From the NCBI GenBank assembly GCA_902802115.1, contig CADCKW010000001.1, positions 278,700 to 342,699 of the forward strand: a DNA stretch of 64,000 nt, written 5' to 3'. This DNA comes from an uncultured Pseudomonadota bacterium. GTDB taxonomy: Bacteria > Pseudomonadota > Alphaproteobacteria > Rs-D84. This document shows, piece by piece, positions 42,253-51,213 of this stretch. A program made the position numbers and the translations under genes. The notes under the pieces were generated by a model. That model did not search any database, was not told the origin of the DNA, and worked only from the letters and a program-made list of their open reading frames with translations. How positions within the stretch are numbered: the stretch's first letter is position 1; each line of letters begins with the position of its first letter.

Positions 42253-45200
42253 ATGTTAAAGTTTTTTGTTCGTCGTCCAATTACAACAATTATGTTCGTT
42301 TTGTTTTGGGTTGTATTGGGATTTTATTCTTTTAATGGCATGAATATAGAACGCACACCGTCTTTGGATTTTCCATATGTGACGGCATCGTTTATATATC
42401 CTGGTGCCACACCCGAAGAAATCGAAACCCAGATTTTAAAAAAGGCCGAAGATGCAATGTCCGAAGTTGCAGGTTTGAAAAAAATCACATCATCTGCGTA
42501 TGAAAATGGTGGTTATGTGATGGCTGAATTTAATTTGGGTGTAAATGTAAATGATAAATCTGCCGAGGTTAAATCAAAACTAGATGCACTTTCCACAGAA
42601 TTTCCAGATGATATGAAACAACCGGTTGTGGAAAAATTAAATCCGTTGCAACAATCTGTGATTGATATTGCAATTTATGGTGACGATACGCGTGAATTGT
42701 ATGAATATACCACAGACACATTGGCGAATAAAATTACTGCAATCAAAGGTGTTGCAAATGTAAATGTTTTTGGTGGTTTAAAACGTGCGATTCGTATAGA
42801 AATGTCGCCAGACGAAATGGCGGCGCGTGGAGTGACCATTGTTGATATTGTGTCCGCATTGGGAAACAAGAATTTAAATGTGCCTGGGGGAAAAATTGAA
42901 ACAGGTACCGGTTCGTCAAATGTGCGTTTCGTGGGTGAATTTGCCAGTGTTGATGAAATTGAAAATTTGCAAATCGTGACCAGCGAAGGACAAAATTTTA
43001 AATTAAGTGATGTTGCGAGTGTGCATGATTCTGCGCGTGATATAGACAAAGGTGCAACATACAATGGTCGTGATGTTATTGTTGCATCTGTAATTAAGGC
43101 ATCTGACGGTAATGCAATCAAAATATCAAAAGCTTTGCACAAAGTTTTGCCAGAATTACAGGCACAAATTCAAGATAAATTTGCCAATGCACAAATTGAA
43201 ATAGTGGCGGATTCTTCGACCAAGGTTGCCGAAGATACATTTGACACAATCAACGGAATTATTCTGGGTATTATTTTAACGGTTATTATATTGTTGGTAT
43301 TTACACAAAATTGGCGTTCAACAATTATTGCCGGTGTCGTGATTCCTGCGTGTTTGGTTGCCGGATTATTCTTTGTCAGCCTCAGTGGATTTACAATCAA
43401 TGCAATGACATTGTTGGCATATTCATCGGCATTGGGAACATTGGTGTCAAACGCAATTATTTTGATTGAATCTGCATTGCAAGAAATGCGTGGTGGTAAA
43501 AATCCCGAAGATGCCGCTGTCGATGGAACTAAAAAAGTTGCTGTGTCTGTGTTGGCGGGTGTTGGCACCAACGTAGTGGTGTTTTTACCGTTGGCATTTA
43601 TGGGCGGTATTGTTGGTGAATTCATGGTGCAATTTGGTATGACGGTTGTGTATTTAACTTTGTTGTCATTACTGTTTTCATTTACATTGACGCCTATGAT
43701 GATTGCGCGTATTTTGCGATTAACAAATCGTCGTGAATCTGTTGCACAACAACGCACAGAAAAACGCGAAGAAAAACATACGCGTTTGCGCCGGTGGTAT
43801 GATTATCAATTTGCACATGCGGGTCGCGTTGTTTTATTGGCGGTGGCGGTGTTGTTTGGTTCGGCGATGTTGATGAATTTTGTCGGTAATGAATTCCAAC
43901 CATCAACCGATGCAAATAAAATAACATTGACGGTTCGTGCGCCAATGGGTGCGACATATGAAAAATCGCAAGAAATTGCTGCAAACATAGATTCTGTGTT
44001 GCGCGAATTTCCCGAGGTCGAATCGACAGTTGTAAAAATTGGCGAACGCGGATTGCAAAACATTTCAATATCTACCAATTTAGTGGATAGAAGCAAACGC
44101 AACATTTCTGATAAAAAATTGGCGCAAAAAATGTTACGCAAATTAACAAATGTTGCCGATGCAGAAATTCAAATTCGTGCCGGCGAGGCACTGTCAGGCG
44201 CGATATCATCGGATATGGTTTTGAATATTTATGGTGATGATGATGCAACGCGTGAAGAATATGCAAACAAATTGGTTGCGCGTATAAATACTATACCCGA
44301 AGTTCAAAGTGCGGTTTTGGCACAACAAAAACCAAACAATGAAATTCGCTTTGTTCCTGACCAAGAACAAATGAGTGCGTGGGGTATTAAAAATTCATAC
44401 GCGGGTTCTGTATTGCGTACGGCTATTTACGGAAATGACACATATAAATATAAAGAAAACGGCAAAGAATACCCAATTGTTTTGGAATTTGCGCGTCCGT
44501 TTAAAACTAATTTTATGTTCAACAGTGTGTTCGTAAATTCGCCGCGCGGCATGGTTGCTTTGTCGGAATTGGGTGAAATACAAAATGTCCCATCGACACC
44601 AAATATATCGCGTTTGGATAAATCACGTGTGACTGAAATTGATATTAATATTGGTAAATCAACTGTTGGTCCAGTCCAGAAAAAAATAGAGGCAGAAATT
44701 GCAAGTTTGGATTGGAAGCCTGGATATCACGCATCGTTTGCGGGTATGTCTGAAATACAAAGCGAAACCACAGGCGAAATAGGTATGGCATTTATATTGG
44801 CATCTGTTTTGACATTTATGTTGTTGGCGGCTATCTTGAATTCACTGACGCACCCATTAACAATTGCGACATCTATTATTACCAGTTTTATTGGGGTGTT
44901 TGTGTTGTTATTCTTGTCTGGGGCATCTATGAATGTTGGGGCGATGTTGGCATTTGTTATGTTGGTTGGTTTGGTTGTTAATAACAATATTTTGGTGTTG
45001 GAACCAACGGTTAAACGCGTGCGTGGTGGTGAAAAACCGTATAACGCATTATGGACAGAATTAATGGCAAAACGCAATATGGTATTGATGACATCTATTG
45101 CGGTTATGGCGGGTATGTTGCCACAATTATGGTCGGCTGATGGTATGAAAACCGGTATGGCGGCGGTTATGATTGGTGGTATGTTGGCGAGTCTTATTTT

Positions 45201-45315
45201 GACATTTGTGCTGACGCCTGCGCTGTTCTTTGCAATGGAAAATATGCGGAATAATGTTCGCAGAAAAATGAATATGCGGATACAATTTCCACGATTAATA
45301 AAACGGAAAAAATAA
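42253..45315 (+). CDS. RND efflux transporter (AcrB-like) without the proton-relay residues
   Basis: 1020 residues from ATG 42253, preceded by GAGGGA. Family features are clear: VRRPITTIMFVLFWVVLGFY at the start, YPGATPEEIETQI, the porter and funnel domains, and two halves with twelve predicted helices. Aligned to E. coli AcrB helix 4, GLLVDDAIVVVE becomes GTLVSNAIILIE, so D407-D408 are Ser399-Asn400 here. In helix 10, K940 is Asn910 (GLVVNNNILVLE). Those three residues carry the proton in all well-studied RND drug pumps. The gene is intact and in-frame, so the change is unlikely to be decay. It forms an operon with marR, tolC-like and the small adaptor. Confidence 0.9.
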   Translation: MLKFFVRRPITTIMFVLFWVVLGFYSFNGMNIERTPSLDFPYVTASFIYPGATPEEIETQILKKAEDAMSEVAGLKKITSSAYENGGYVMAEFNLGVNVNDKSAEVKSKLDALSTEFPDDMKQPVVEKLNPLQQSVIDIAIYGDDTRELYEYTTDTLANKITAIKGVANVNVFGGLKRAIRIEMSPDEMAARGVTIVDIVSALGNKNLNVPGGKIETGTGSSNVRFVGEFASVDEIENLQIVTSEGQNFKLSDVASVHDSARDIDKGATYNGRDVIVASVIKASDGNAIKISKALHKVLPELQAQIQDKFANAQIEIVADSSTKVAEDTFDTINGIILGIILTVIILLVFTQNWRSTIIAGVVIPACLVAGLFFVSLSGFTINAMTLLAYSSALGTLVSNAIILIESALQEMRGGKNPEDAAVDGTKKVAVSVLAGVGTNVVVFLPLAFMGGIVGEFMVQFGMTVVYLTLLSLLFSFTLTPMMIARILRLTNRRESVAQQRTEKREEKHTRLRRWYDYQFAHAGRVVLLAVAVLFGSAMLMNFVGNEFQPSTDANKITLTVRAPMGATYEKSQEIAANIDSVLREFPEVESTVVKIGERGLQNISISTNLVDRSKRNISDKKLAQKMLRKLTNVADAEIQIRAGEALSGAISSDMVLNIYGDDDATREEYANKLVARINTIPEVQSAVLAQQKPNNEIRFVPDQEQMSAWGIKNSYAGSVLRTAIYGNDTYKYKENGKEYPIVLEFARPFKTNFMFNSVFVNSPRGMVALSELGEIQNVPSTPNISRLDKSRVTEIDINIGKSTVGPVQKKIEAEIASLDWKPGYHASFAGMSEIQSETTGEIGMAFILASVLTFMLLAAILNSLTHPLTIATSIITSFIGVFVLLFLSGASMNVGAMLAFVMLVGLVVNNNILVLEPTVKRVRGGEKPYNALWTELMAKRNMVLMTSIAVMAGMLPQLWSADGMKTGMAAVMIGGMLASLILTFVLTPALFFAMENMRNNVRRKMNMRIQFPRLIKRKK

Positions 45316-45316
45316 T

Positions 45317-45351
45317 AAAAAATCCCCAATATGACATTGGGGATTTTTTAA
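45317..45351 (+). terminator. Intrinsic terminator of the efflux operon
   Basis: Stem AATCCCCAAT/ATTGGGGATT with loop ATGAC, flanked by A and T runs, directly after the pump gene. Confidence 0.85.
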
Positions 45352-45416
45352 TAACATTTTATACTTGCGTGAATTTTACAAATTGTTTTATGATTTATCT
45401 AAGGAAGGAAAGGATT

Positions 45417-46676
45417 ATGCGTTTAAAAATTGTGTCATTACTTGTTTTTTTGGCGGTTTTGCCTGCGTTTGGTGCGGCAAGGTTGCCGGCGGTAAATGTC
45501 AATGGTGATGGTGTTTCTGCGCGTTCGGCATTTGGGGATAACGAATATTCGCGTGGAAATGTTTCGTATGCACCAACGCGTCGCGTTGTGTCGCGTGCAA
45601 AAACACAAAATCCTGGTATAACATACAGTGCGAAAAAAACAGACTATGATATTTTGTCGCCTAATTTGCCCAGTTCGAATTTGTGGGCGGAAAATTCTGT
45701 GATGGGGGACGAACCTTTGCGTATGCCCCGCGCGGACGAGGTTGCGGTTTTCAACGCTGCGGATTTTGATTTGCCTGACGAAAACATAGATGTTAATTAT
45801 ACAGCTGATGCAACACCTGTTTCGCGTGGTGATGTTGCGGCTGAAATGCAAGACACGATGAATCGTATGGCGCAAATTGATGCGAAAATTGCAAAATTGG
45901 AAGAATTACAACGTCGCGCAAATAACAGTGTTAAACAAAATCCTGTGCGTTCGCAAATTGCAAAAAATAATATTCCTGGCGAATCGACTGTTCATGTGTC
46001 GCGCACAGTTGTTCCAATGGACGATGAACCTGATATTTTAATTCGCAGTGTTGAAAAACATACGGCGAATAATGGCGCACGTGTTGCAAAAACAGCACCA
46101 CACATAAATGATAATTTGGCGGATTTGTCGCCAACAGAATTGCGCAAGGCTTTCCGTAAAACATTTTTATCGGAAAACAAACATTTGTCTGCTATGCGTG
46201 ATACATATGCCGATGAATATGATACGCGTGAAAGTTTTTCAAAATCTGCGGCTGGATTTACGGCTGAAACAAATTTGTCGGAAATGGGTGGTGGAATTCG
46301 TCCATTTGAAATAAAAATCAGTTTCCGTAATTTTGATTCTGCATTGTCGCGTGAAAATTATACATTACTGACAACTTTTGCGGGGATTGTTGTCAATGAC
46401 CCAAAACGCGCGGTCCAGGTTTTAATTCCAAATGATGCAACAACAGATAGCGATAACCGCAAATTGACGGCGCGTCGTTTGGCTATAGTGGAACAGGTTT
46501 TGCGTGATACGGGTGTTCCAGAACAACGTATTTTACCTGTGTTGTCTAATCGCGAAGATGATGGCGGTTTGGTTTTGCGTAATATAGACAGCACACAATA
46601 TGAAACACTGACGAAACAACAACGCAGTCAGTTTGGTAAAACGATTAACAAAACATACAAAAGTATGTCATGGTAA
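45417..46676 (+). CDS. Exported OmpA-like C-terminal domain protein
   Basis: 419 residues from ATG 45417, following AGGAAGG; the longer frame from 45369 has no such site. Signal peptide RLKIVSLLVFLAVLPAFGAA. A long low-complexity middle part has many Asn, Asp and Ala residues. The C-terminal 120 residues, from FEIKISFRNFDSALSRENYT to LTARRLAIVEQVLRDTGVPE then RILPVLSNRED, resemble an OmpA-type peptidoglycan-binding fold (RRAxxVxxxLxxxGVxxxRI). A short coiled coil with NRMAQIDAKIAKLEELQRRA sits near residue 160. It overlaps comF by seven bases. Function otherwise unknown. Confidence 0.65.
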   Translation: MRLKIVSLLVFLAVLPAFGAARLPAVNVNGDGVSARSAFGDNEYSRGNVSYAPTRRVVSRAKTQNPGITYSAKKTDYDILSPNLPSSNLWAENSVMGDEPLRMPRADEVAVFNAADFDLPDENIDVNYTADATPVSRGDVAAEMQDTMNRMAQIDAKIAKLEELQRRANNSVKQNPVRSQIAKNNIPGESTVHVSRTVVPMDDEPDILIRSVEKHTANNGARVAKTAPHINDNLADLSPTELRKAFRKTFLSENKHLSAMRDTYADEYDTRESFSKSAAGFTAETNLSEMGGGIRPFEIKISFRNFDSALSRENYTLLTTFAGIVVNDPKRAVQVLIPNDATTDSDNRKLTARRLAIVEQVLRDTGVPEQRILPVLSNREDDGGLVLRNIDSTQYETLTKQQRSQFGKTINKTYKSMSW

Positions 46677-47404
46677 AATATCGTCAAATATTTCAAAAAA
46701 TTATAGATTTTATTTATCCGCCTGTGTGTCCGTTGTGTCACACAGGTGTTTCAATTCATGGCGAATTTTGTGCTGATTGTTGGACGGCGATAAATTGGAT
46801 TGATGGACCGCATTGCGCGCGTTGTGGTTATCCATTTATATCGGGATATGATTTTGACGATGATGTTTTATGCCCTGTATGTGCGGCGGGTAAAAATGAA
46901 TTGGATTGGATAAGGTCTGCGTGTGTTTATGACGATGCGTCAAAGCAAATAATGTTGCCATTTAAACATGTTGGAAAAATAAAATATGCACGTGCCATGG
47001 CAAATGCAATGATTTGGGCTTTGCGTGATGTTGATGTGTCGAACATAGATATTGTAATGCCTGTTCCACTTGCTTGGCGACGATTGTTTCATCGTGGTTA
47101 TAACCAGGCGACTTTATTGGCGCGCCCAATTGCGCATGCCATGGGTGTAAATATTGATTATGATTCTGTGCGGCGCAAATATCGTGCAAATATGGGACAT
47201 AAAACCGCCGCCCAACGTGCCAAGAATATCCAAGGTGTTTTTCGTGTTGTTCGTCCAGATAAAATACGCGGAAAACATATATTGCTGGTTGATGATGTTA
47301 TGACATCTGGGGCGACATTTGCTGAACTGCGACGTGTTTTAATGAAGGCGGGTGCCGCATCTGTATCTGGGGTGTCGTTTTGTCGTGTTGTGCATGCTTT
47401 ATAA
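46670..47404 (+). CDS. comF: ComF-family phosphoribosyltransferase-like protein
   Basis: 244 residues. The N-terminus has a zinc-binding double CxxC (CPLCHTG, CADCW, CARCGYPF, CPVCAAGKN). The C-terminal half is a type I phosphoribosyltransferase domain with PVPLAWRRLFHRGYNQATLL, and the PRPP motif ILLVDDVMTSGATFAEL. ComF assists DNA uptake in naturally competent bacteria and appears widely in others, where its substrate is unknown. The start ATG lies within the end of the preceding gene, so they may be co-translated. Confidence 0.93.
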   Translation: MVKYRQIFQKIIDFIYPPVCPLCHTGVSIHGEFCADCWTAINWIDGPHCARCGYPFISGYDFDDDVLCPVCAAGKNELDWIRSACVYDDASKQIMLPFKHVGKIKYARAMANAMIWALRDVDVSNIDIVMPVPLAWRRLFHRGYNQATLLARPIAHAMGVNIDYDSVRRKYRANMGHKTAAQRAKNIQGVFRVVRPDKIRGKHILLVDDVMTSGATFAELRRVLMKAGAASVSGVSFCRVVHAL

Positions 47405-47418
47405 AAAAATCGAAATAC

Positions 47419-47446
47419 TTGATTTTGCGATTATTTGTTGTAAAAT
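47419..47446 (+). promoter_or_regulatory. Promoter of valS
   Basis: TTGATT (47419-47424), 16-base spacer, TAAAAT (47441-47446), 37 bases ahead of the valS ATG. Confidence 0.65.
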
Positions 47447-47483
47447 TACCTCGCAATGATTTTATAAAATATAAGGCACAGAA

Positions 47484-49889
47484 ATGAATATAGAACTTGG
47501 TAAAAATGCAACGCGTGAATTGGAAACCAGAATCCAAGAATTTTGGGATAAAAATAATTTCTGGGACAATGATGTCAATTCCAATAAGAAATCATTTTGT
47601 ACAATGATGCCACCACCAAATGTGACGGGTAATTTGCACATGGGACACGCGTTGGATAATGTTTTGACTGATATTATTTGTCGTTATAAACGCATGTGTG
47701 GTTTTGATGTATTGTGGCAACCGGGAACCGACCACGCGTCTATTGCAACACAATTATTGGTGGAACGCGATTTGTCAAAACGTGGAATAAATCCGCACTC
47801 TTTATCATTGAATGAAAAATTAGATGCTGCATGGAAATGGAAAAATGATAAAGGTGGTCAAATATTAAATCAATTGCATATATTGGGTGTGACACCGGTG
47901 TGGAAACGCGAAAGATTCACAATGGACGATGGTTTGTCGCGTGCTGTCACCAGGTTATTTGTGAAAATGTATAACGAGGGTTTAATTTATCGTGAAAAAC
48001 GTCTGGTGAATTGGTGCCCAAAACAACAAACATCTGTTTCGGATTTAGAGGTTGAACCACGCGAAGAAAATGGAAAATTCTATTACTTTAATTACCCAAT
48101 TGTTGGTGGGGGTTTTGTTGAAATTGCAACGACTCGTCCTGAAACATTATTCGGTGACAAGGCAATTGCAATTCACCCAGATAATGAAAAATTAAAACAT
48201 TTAATTGGCAAACGTGCAATTATTCCATTAACAGATATTGAAATTCCAATTATTGCCGATGTTCATGCCGATCCAGAAAAAGGAACAGGTGCGGTGAAAA
48301 TTACACCTGCGCACGACTATGATGACTGGGAGGTTGGCTTACGTCATAATTTGGAGCCTTTGTGTATTTTGACCAAGGACGCAAAATTAAATGATGTGGC
48401 GGAAGTCCCTGAAAAATATCGCGGTATGGACAGATATGTTGCGCGCAAAGAAATTATTGCGGATATCGAAGCAGCAGGTTTGTTGGTTAAAATCGAAGAT
48501 AAAATTATGCAAATTCCATATTCGCAACGCGGTGGTGTGCCTGTTGAACCAATGCTGACAACACAATGGTTTGTTGATGCGGCGCGTTTGGCGGAACCTG
48601 TGATAGCGGCGGTTGAGGCTGGTCGTGTTAAATTTATACCTGAACACAGATACAATTTGTTTATGGCATGGATGCGTGAAATTCGCCCATGGACAATTTC
48701 TCGTCAATTATGGTGGGGACATCATATTCCTGCATGGTATGATACAGACGGCAATGTATATGTTGCAGAAACCGAAGAAGAGGCGATAAAACAATCTGGT
48801 GGTAAAAAATTAACACGTGACCCAGATGTTTTGGATACATGGTTTTCGTCTGGTCTGTGGCCATTTTCAACATTGGGCTGGCCCGATGATACGCCGGAAT
48901 TAAAAAAATATTATCCAACAGATTTATTATATACCGCTGCGGATATTATTTTCTTTTGGGTTGCGCGTATGATGATGATGGGTATGTATGTCATGGGCGA
49001 TATTCCAATCAAGACAGTGAATTTTCATGGGCTTGTTCGCGATGCCAAGGGGCAAAAAATGTCAAAAACCAAAGGCAATGGTGTTGATCCATTGGACGCG
49101 GTGAATAAATTTGGTGTTGATGCGTTGCGTTATTGGATTGCGACTGCGCCAATTGGCACAGATTTGCGATACAGCGATGACGAGGTTAAACGCGGTTCAA
49201 AATTATTAACAAAATTGTGGAACGCATCAAAATATGTTTTGATGAATTTGACAGATTTTGACCCGAAAACCGCAAAACAAATTCCGGTCGCAGACCGCTT
49301 TATCGAAGATAGATGGGTGTTAAACGAATTAAACAAAGCAATTGCAGATACGCGTCGTAATTTGGATAAATACGATAACTTTAATGCGCGTAGTGCGATT
49401 GATACATTTTTCTGGGAAATATTCTGTGATAAATATCTGGAATTTATCAAAGACCGTTTTTGGTCGCCTGAAAAATATAGTGCGGAATCGAAACTTTCTG
49501 CACAATGGACATTATATACGGTTTTGCGTGCGATAATTGGTTTGTATGCGCCGTTTATACCATTTGTCACCGAAGAATTATGGCAAAAAATCTATAAAGA
49601 ATACGAAGGTGGCAAAACATTGCACCTGACCCAATACCCAGAGGTGCGCGCAGAATATGATACCGATGTATCACAAATGCAGGTTGCGTTGGACATATTG
49701 AAGAATGTTCGTGGCCTGCGCACAGACAGAAAAATCGGTAATGGTGCAAAATTGGAAACACTGACAATTCCGGCGGATACAAATCCTGATTTGCATGGGT
49801 TGATAAAATCTGCGGCACGTGCCAATAATATCGTGCTGGGTGACGGTATAGATTTTGTTGTTGCAGAAAATAATACAGAGGGAAAATAA
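47484..49889 (+). CDS. valS: Valyl-tRNA synthetase
   Basis: 801 residues. Class I synthetase with editing domain. The HIGH element is HMGH at residues 52-55 within MMPPPNVTGNLHMGHAL; the KMSKS loop reads KMSKT (525-529), and is followed by KGNGVDPLD. The editing region has TTRPETLFGD. WFVDAARLAEP and WDNTLxxWP-type LDTWFSSGLWPFST are typical of ValS. It is shorter than E. coli ValS (951); the C-terminal coiled-coil arm is absent or reduced, as the protein ends shortly after the anticodon domain. It overlaps the thioesterase gene by one base. Confidence 0.95.
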   Translation: MNIELGKNATRELETRIQEFWDKNNFWDNDVNSNKKSFCTMMPPPNVTGNLHMGHALDNVLTDIICRYKRMCGFDVLWQPGTDHASIATQLLVERDLSKRGINPHSLSLNEKLDAAWKWKNDKGGQILNQLHILGVTPVWKRERFTMDDGLSRAVTRLFVKMYNEGLIYREKRLVNWCPKQQTSVSDLEVEPREENGKFYYFNYPIVGGGFVEIATTRPETLFGDKAIAIHPDNEKLKHLIGKRAIIPLTDIEIPIIADVHADPEKGTGAVKITPAHDYDDWEVGLRHNLEPLCILTKDAKLNDVAEVPEKYRGMDRYVARKEIIADIEAAGLLVKIEDKIMQIPYSQRGGVPVEPMLTTQWFVDAARLAEPVIAAVEAGRVKFIPEHRYNLFMAWMREIRPWTISRQLWWGHHIPAWYDTDGNVYVAETEEEAIKQSGGKKLTRDPDVLDTWFSSGLWPFSTLGWPDDTPELKKYYPTDLLYTAADIIFFWVARMMMMGMYVMGDIPIKTVNFHGLVRDAKGQKMSKTKGNGVDPLDAVNKFGVDALRYWIATAPIGTDLRYSDDEVKRGSKLLTKLWNASKYVLMNLTDFDPKTAKQIPVADRFIEDRWVLNELNKAIADTRRNLDKYDNFNARSAIDTFFWEIFCDKYLEFIKDRFWSPEKYSAESKLSAQWTLYTVLRAIIGLYAPFIPFVTEELWQKIYKEYEGGKTLHLTQYPEVRAEYDTDVSQMQVALDILKNVRGLRTDRKIGNGAKLETLTIPADTNPDLHGLIKSAARANNIVLGDGIDFVVAENNTEGK

Positions 49890-50623
49890 TGGAGATTAAA
49901 AAGCATGTTGAACATCATTTAATTGATGCGTACCAGGTTGATAGATATGGTTTTTTGCGTCCAATTATGTTGATGAATTTATTGCAAGGTGCCGCGGGTG
50001 CGCATGCTGACGAATTGGGGGCTGGGCGCACATATTGTGAAAATCGTGGAATTGCATGGGTTGTCACACATAATATGGTTGATATAATTGAATTACCAAA
50101 ATTCAAAGAAGAAATCACACTTATTACATGGCCATCATATCATAATGGATTGCGTGCATATCGTGATTTTGAAATCAGGGGTGCCGATGGTCGTTTAATG
50201 ATTCGTGCGACATCACAATGGGTGTTGATAAATTTAAATACGCGTCGCCTGTTGCGTTTAAATGATGAATTACAAGATTGGGGCAGTATCAATGAACGCG
50301 TTTGGGATATTGATTTTCAAAAGGCGCCACAATTTGACCCAGAAATCACGCATAATATGAAATGTCGTTTTGATGATATTGATGTAAATCAACACATAAA
50401 TAATGCGGTGTATGCTGTATGGGCAACCGAAAGTGTTGGTTTCGAATTTCGTAATACCCATAAATTGTCTGGAATTGAAATTTATTTTGAACATGAAATA
50501 AATGCTGATACACCCGATGTTCAAATTCATGTAAAATTGGAACCAGATATATCATATCATCGTATTATGACCGGTGATACACAACATGCAACGGTTGTAT
50601 GTCATTGGAAAACAAATGATTAA
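49889..50623 (+). CDS. Acyl-ACP thioesterase-like double hotdog protein
   Basis: 244 residues with two hotdog halves. The first half has YQVDRYGFLRPIMLMNLLQG and IAWVVTHNMVDI; the second has RFDDIDVNQHINNAVYAVWA with the conserved Asn-x-His-x-Asn-Asn of FatA/FatB-type acyl-ACP thioesterases (Asn and His catalytic). It would hydrolyse acyl-ACP, releasing free fatty acids, in the cytoplasm. In bacteria these genes are uncommon in alphaproteobacteria. It overlaps valS and ends at a terminator. Confidence 0.85.
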   Translation: MEIKKHVEHHLIDAYQVDRYGFLRPIMLMNLLQGAAGAHADELGAGRTYCENRGIAWVVTHNMVDIIELPKFKEEITLITWPSYHNGLRAYRDFEIRGADGRLMIRATSQWVLINLNTRRLLRLNDELQDWGSINERVWDIDFQKAPQFDPEITHNMKCRFDDIDVNQHINNAVYAVWATESVGFEFRNTHKLSGIEIYFEHEINADTPDVQIHVKLEPDISYHRIMTGDTQHATVVCHWKTND

Positions 50624-50624
50624 A

Positions 50625-50656
50625 TAAAAAAACGCAATCTGTTTGATTGCGTTTTT
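50625..50656 (+). terminator. Intrinsic terminator after the thioesterase
   Basis: Stem ACGCAATC/GATTGCGT with loop TGTTT and flanking A and T runs. Confidence 0.85.
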
Positions 50657-50695
50657 ATCATTAACTGAAATTTGAACTCTGCAAACTGAACACTG

Positions 50696-50723
50696 AAAAA
50701 ATCGCCAGATGGCGATTTTTTTT
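50696..50723. terminator. Intrinsic terminator after rpmH
   Basis: A-run, stem AATCGCCA/TGGCGATT, T-run; on the minus strand it follows the rpmH stop directly. Confidence 0.8.
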
Positions 50724-50874
50724 AATTAATTGCAGAAACCGCCAAACGGGCGCGTCCCTTGGCACGACGACGATTTAAAACATCGCGTCCGCTTTTTGTT
50801 GCCATTTTTTCACGAAAACCATGTGTTTTGACACGACGTGTTTTCGATGGTTGATAAGTTCTTTTTGTTGCCAT
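50722..50874 (-). CDS. rpmH: 50S ribosomal protein L34
   Basis: 50 residues. [20 protein letters not shown] and [12 protein letters not shown] are typical of L34 (bL34), with the internal [18 protein letters not shown]. The N-terminus [10 protein letters not shown] is the alphaproteobacterial form MKRTYQPS with two additional residues. Most bacteria keep rpmH next to rnpA and yidD; here it is about 36 kb from them and inverted relative to them. A ribosome site AAAGG lies upstream and a terminator follows. Confidence 0.97.
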   Translation of the reverse strand: MATKRTYQPSKTRRVKTHGFREKMATKSGRDVLNRRRAKGRARLAVSAIN

Positions 50875-50938
50875 AATTAAATCCTTTTGCCACTCTATTA
50901 AAACATATTTTTATAAAAACGCAACCTTTTTATTAAAT

Positions 50939-51076
50939 TTATTTCTTTTTTTCACCAAGGCCCAAAAATTTGCCCAGGATTTCATTTACCAAATACAGAA
51001 CGAATAACCCCAAAAATAAATTTAATATGGGTGGAAAAAATCCAGTTGCTGCGGCTGCTGGTGCTGTTTTTGTCAT
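50939..51076 (-). CDS. Small membrane protein, 45 residues
   Basis: A short open frame with AAAGGA seven bases before its ATG at 51076. An Ala-rich N-terminus (MTKTAPAAAATG) is followed by FFPPILNLFLGLFVLYLVNE, a single membrane-spanning helix, and a basic tail (GLGEKKK). Composition and the ribosome site support a real protein. No family recognised. It lies upstream of rpmH on the same strand, 65 bases away, and diverges from gyrA. Confidence 0.6.
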   Translation of the reverse strand: MTKTAPAAAATGFFPPILNLFLGLFVLYLVNEILGKFLGLGEKKK

Positions 51077-51153
51077 TTTTTAATCCTTTTATCTTATAAT
51101 TTTATCATAACACGAATTGATTGTTTGTCAATATAAAAATATGGCTTTATTTC

Positions 51154-51183
51154 TTGACCTTTTTGGCAAAAATTTGCTATTGT
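51154..51183 (+). promoter_or_regulatory. Promoter of gyrA
   Basis: TTGACC (51154-51159), 18-base spacer, TATTGT (51178-51183), then GGGGA before the ATG at 51214. Confidence 0.5.
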
Positions 51184-51213
51184 TCATATACAATAAATAG
51201 GGGAAAATAAAGC

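Noticed and set aside
43170-43757. Antisense frame of 195 codons opposite the RND gene
   Set aside because: Asn/Thr/Ile-rich shadow of the transporter's hydrophobic coding region; no start signal.
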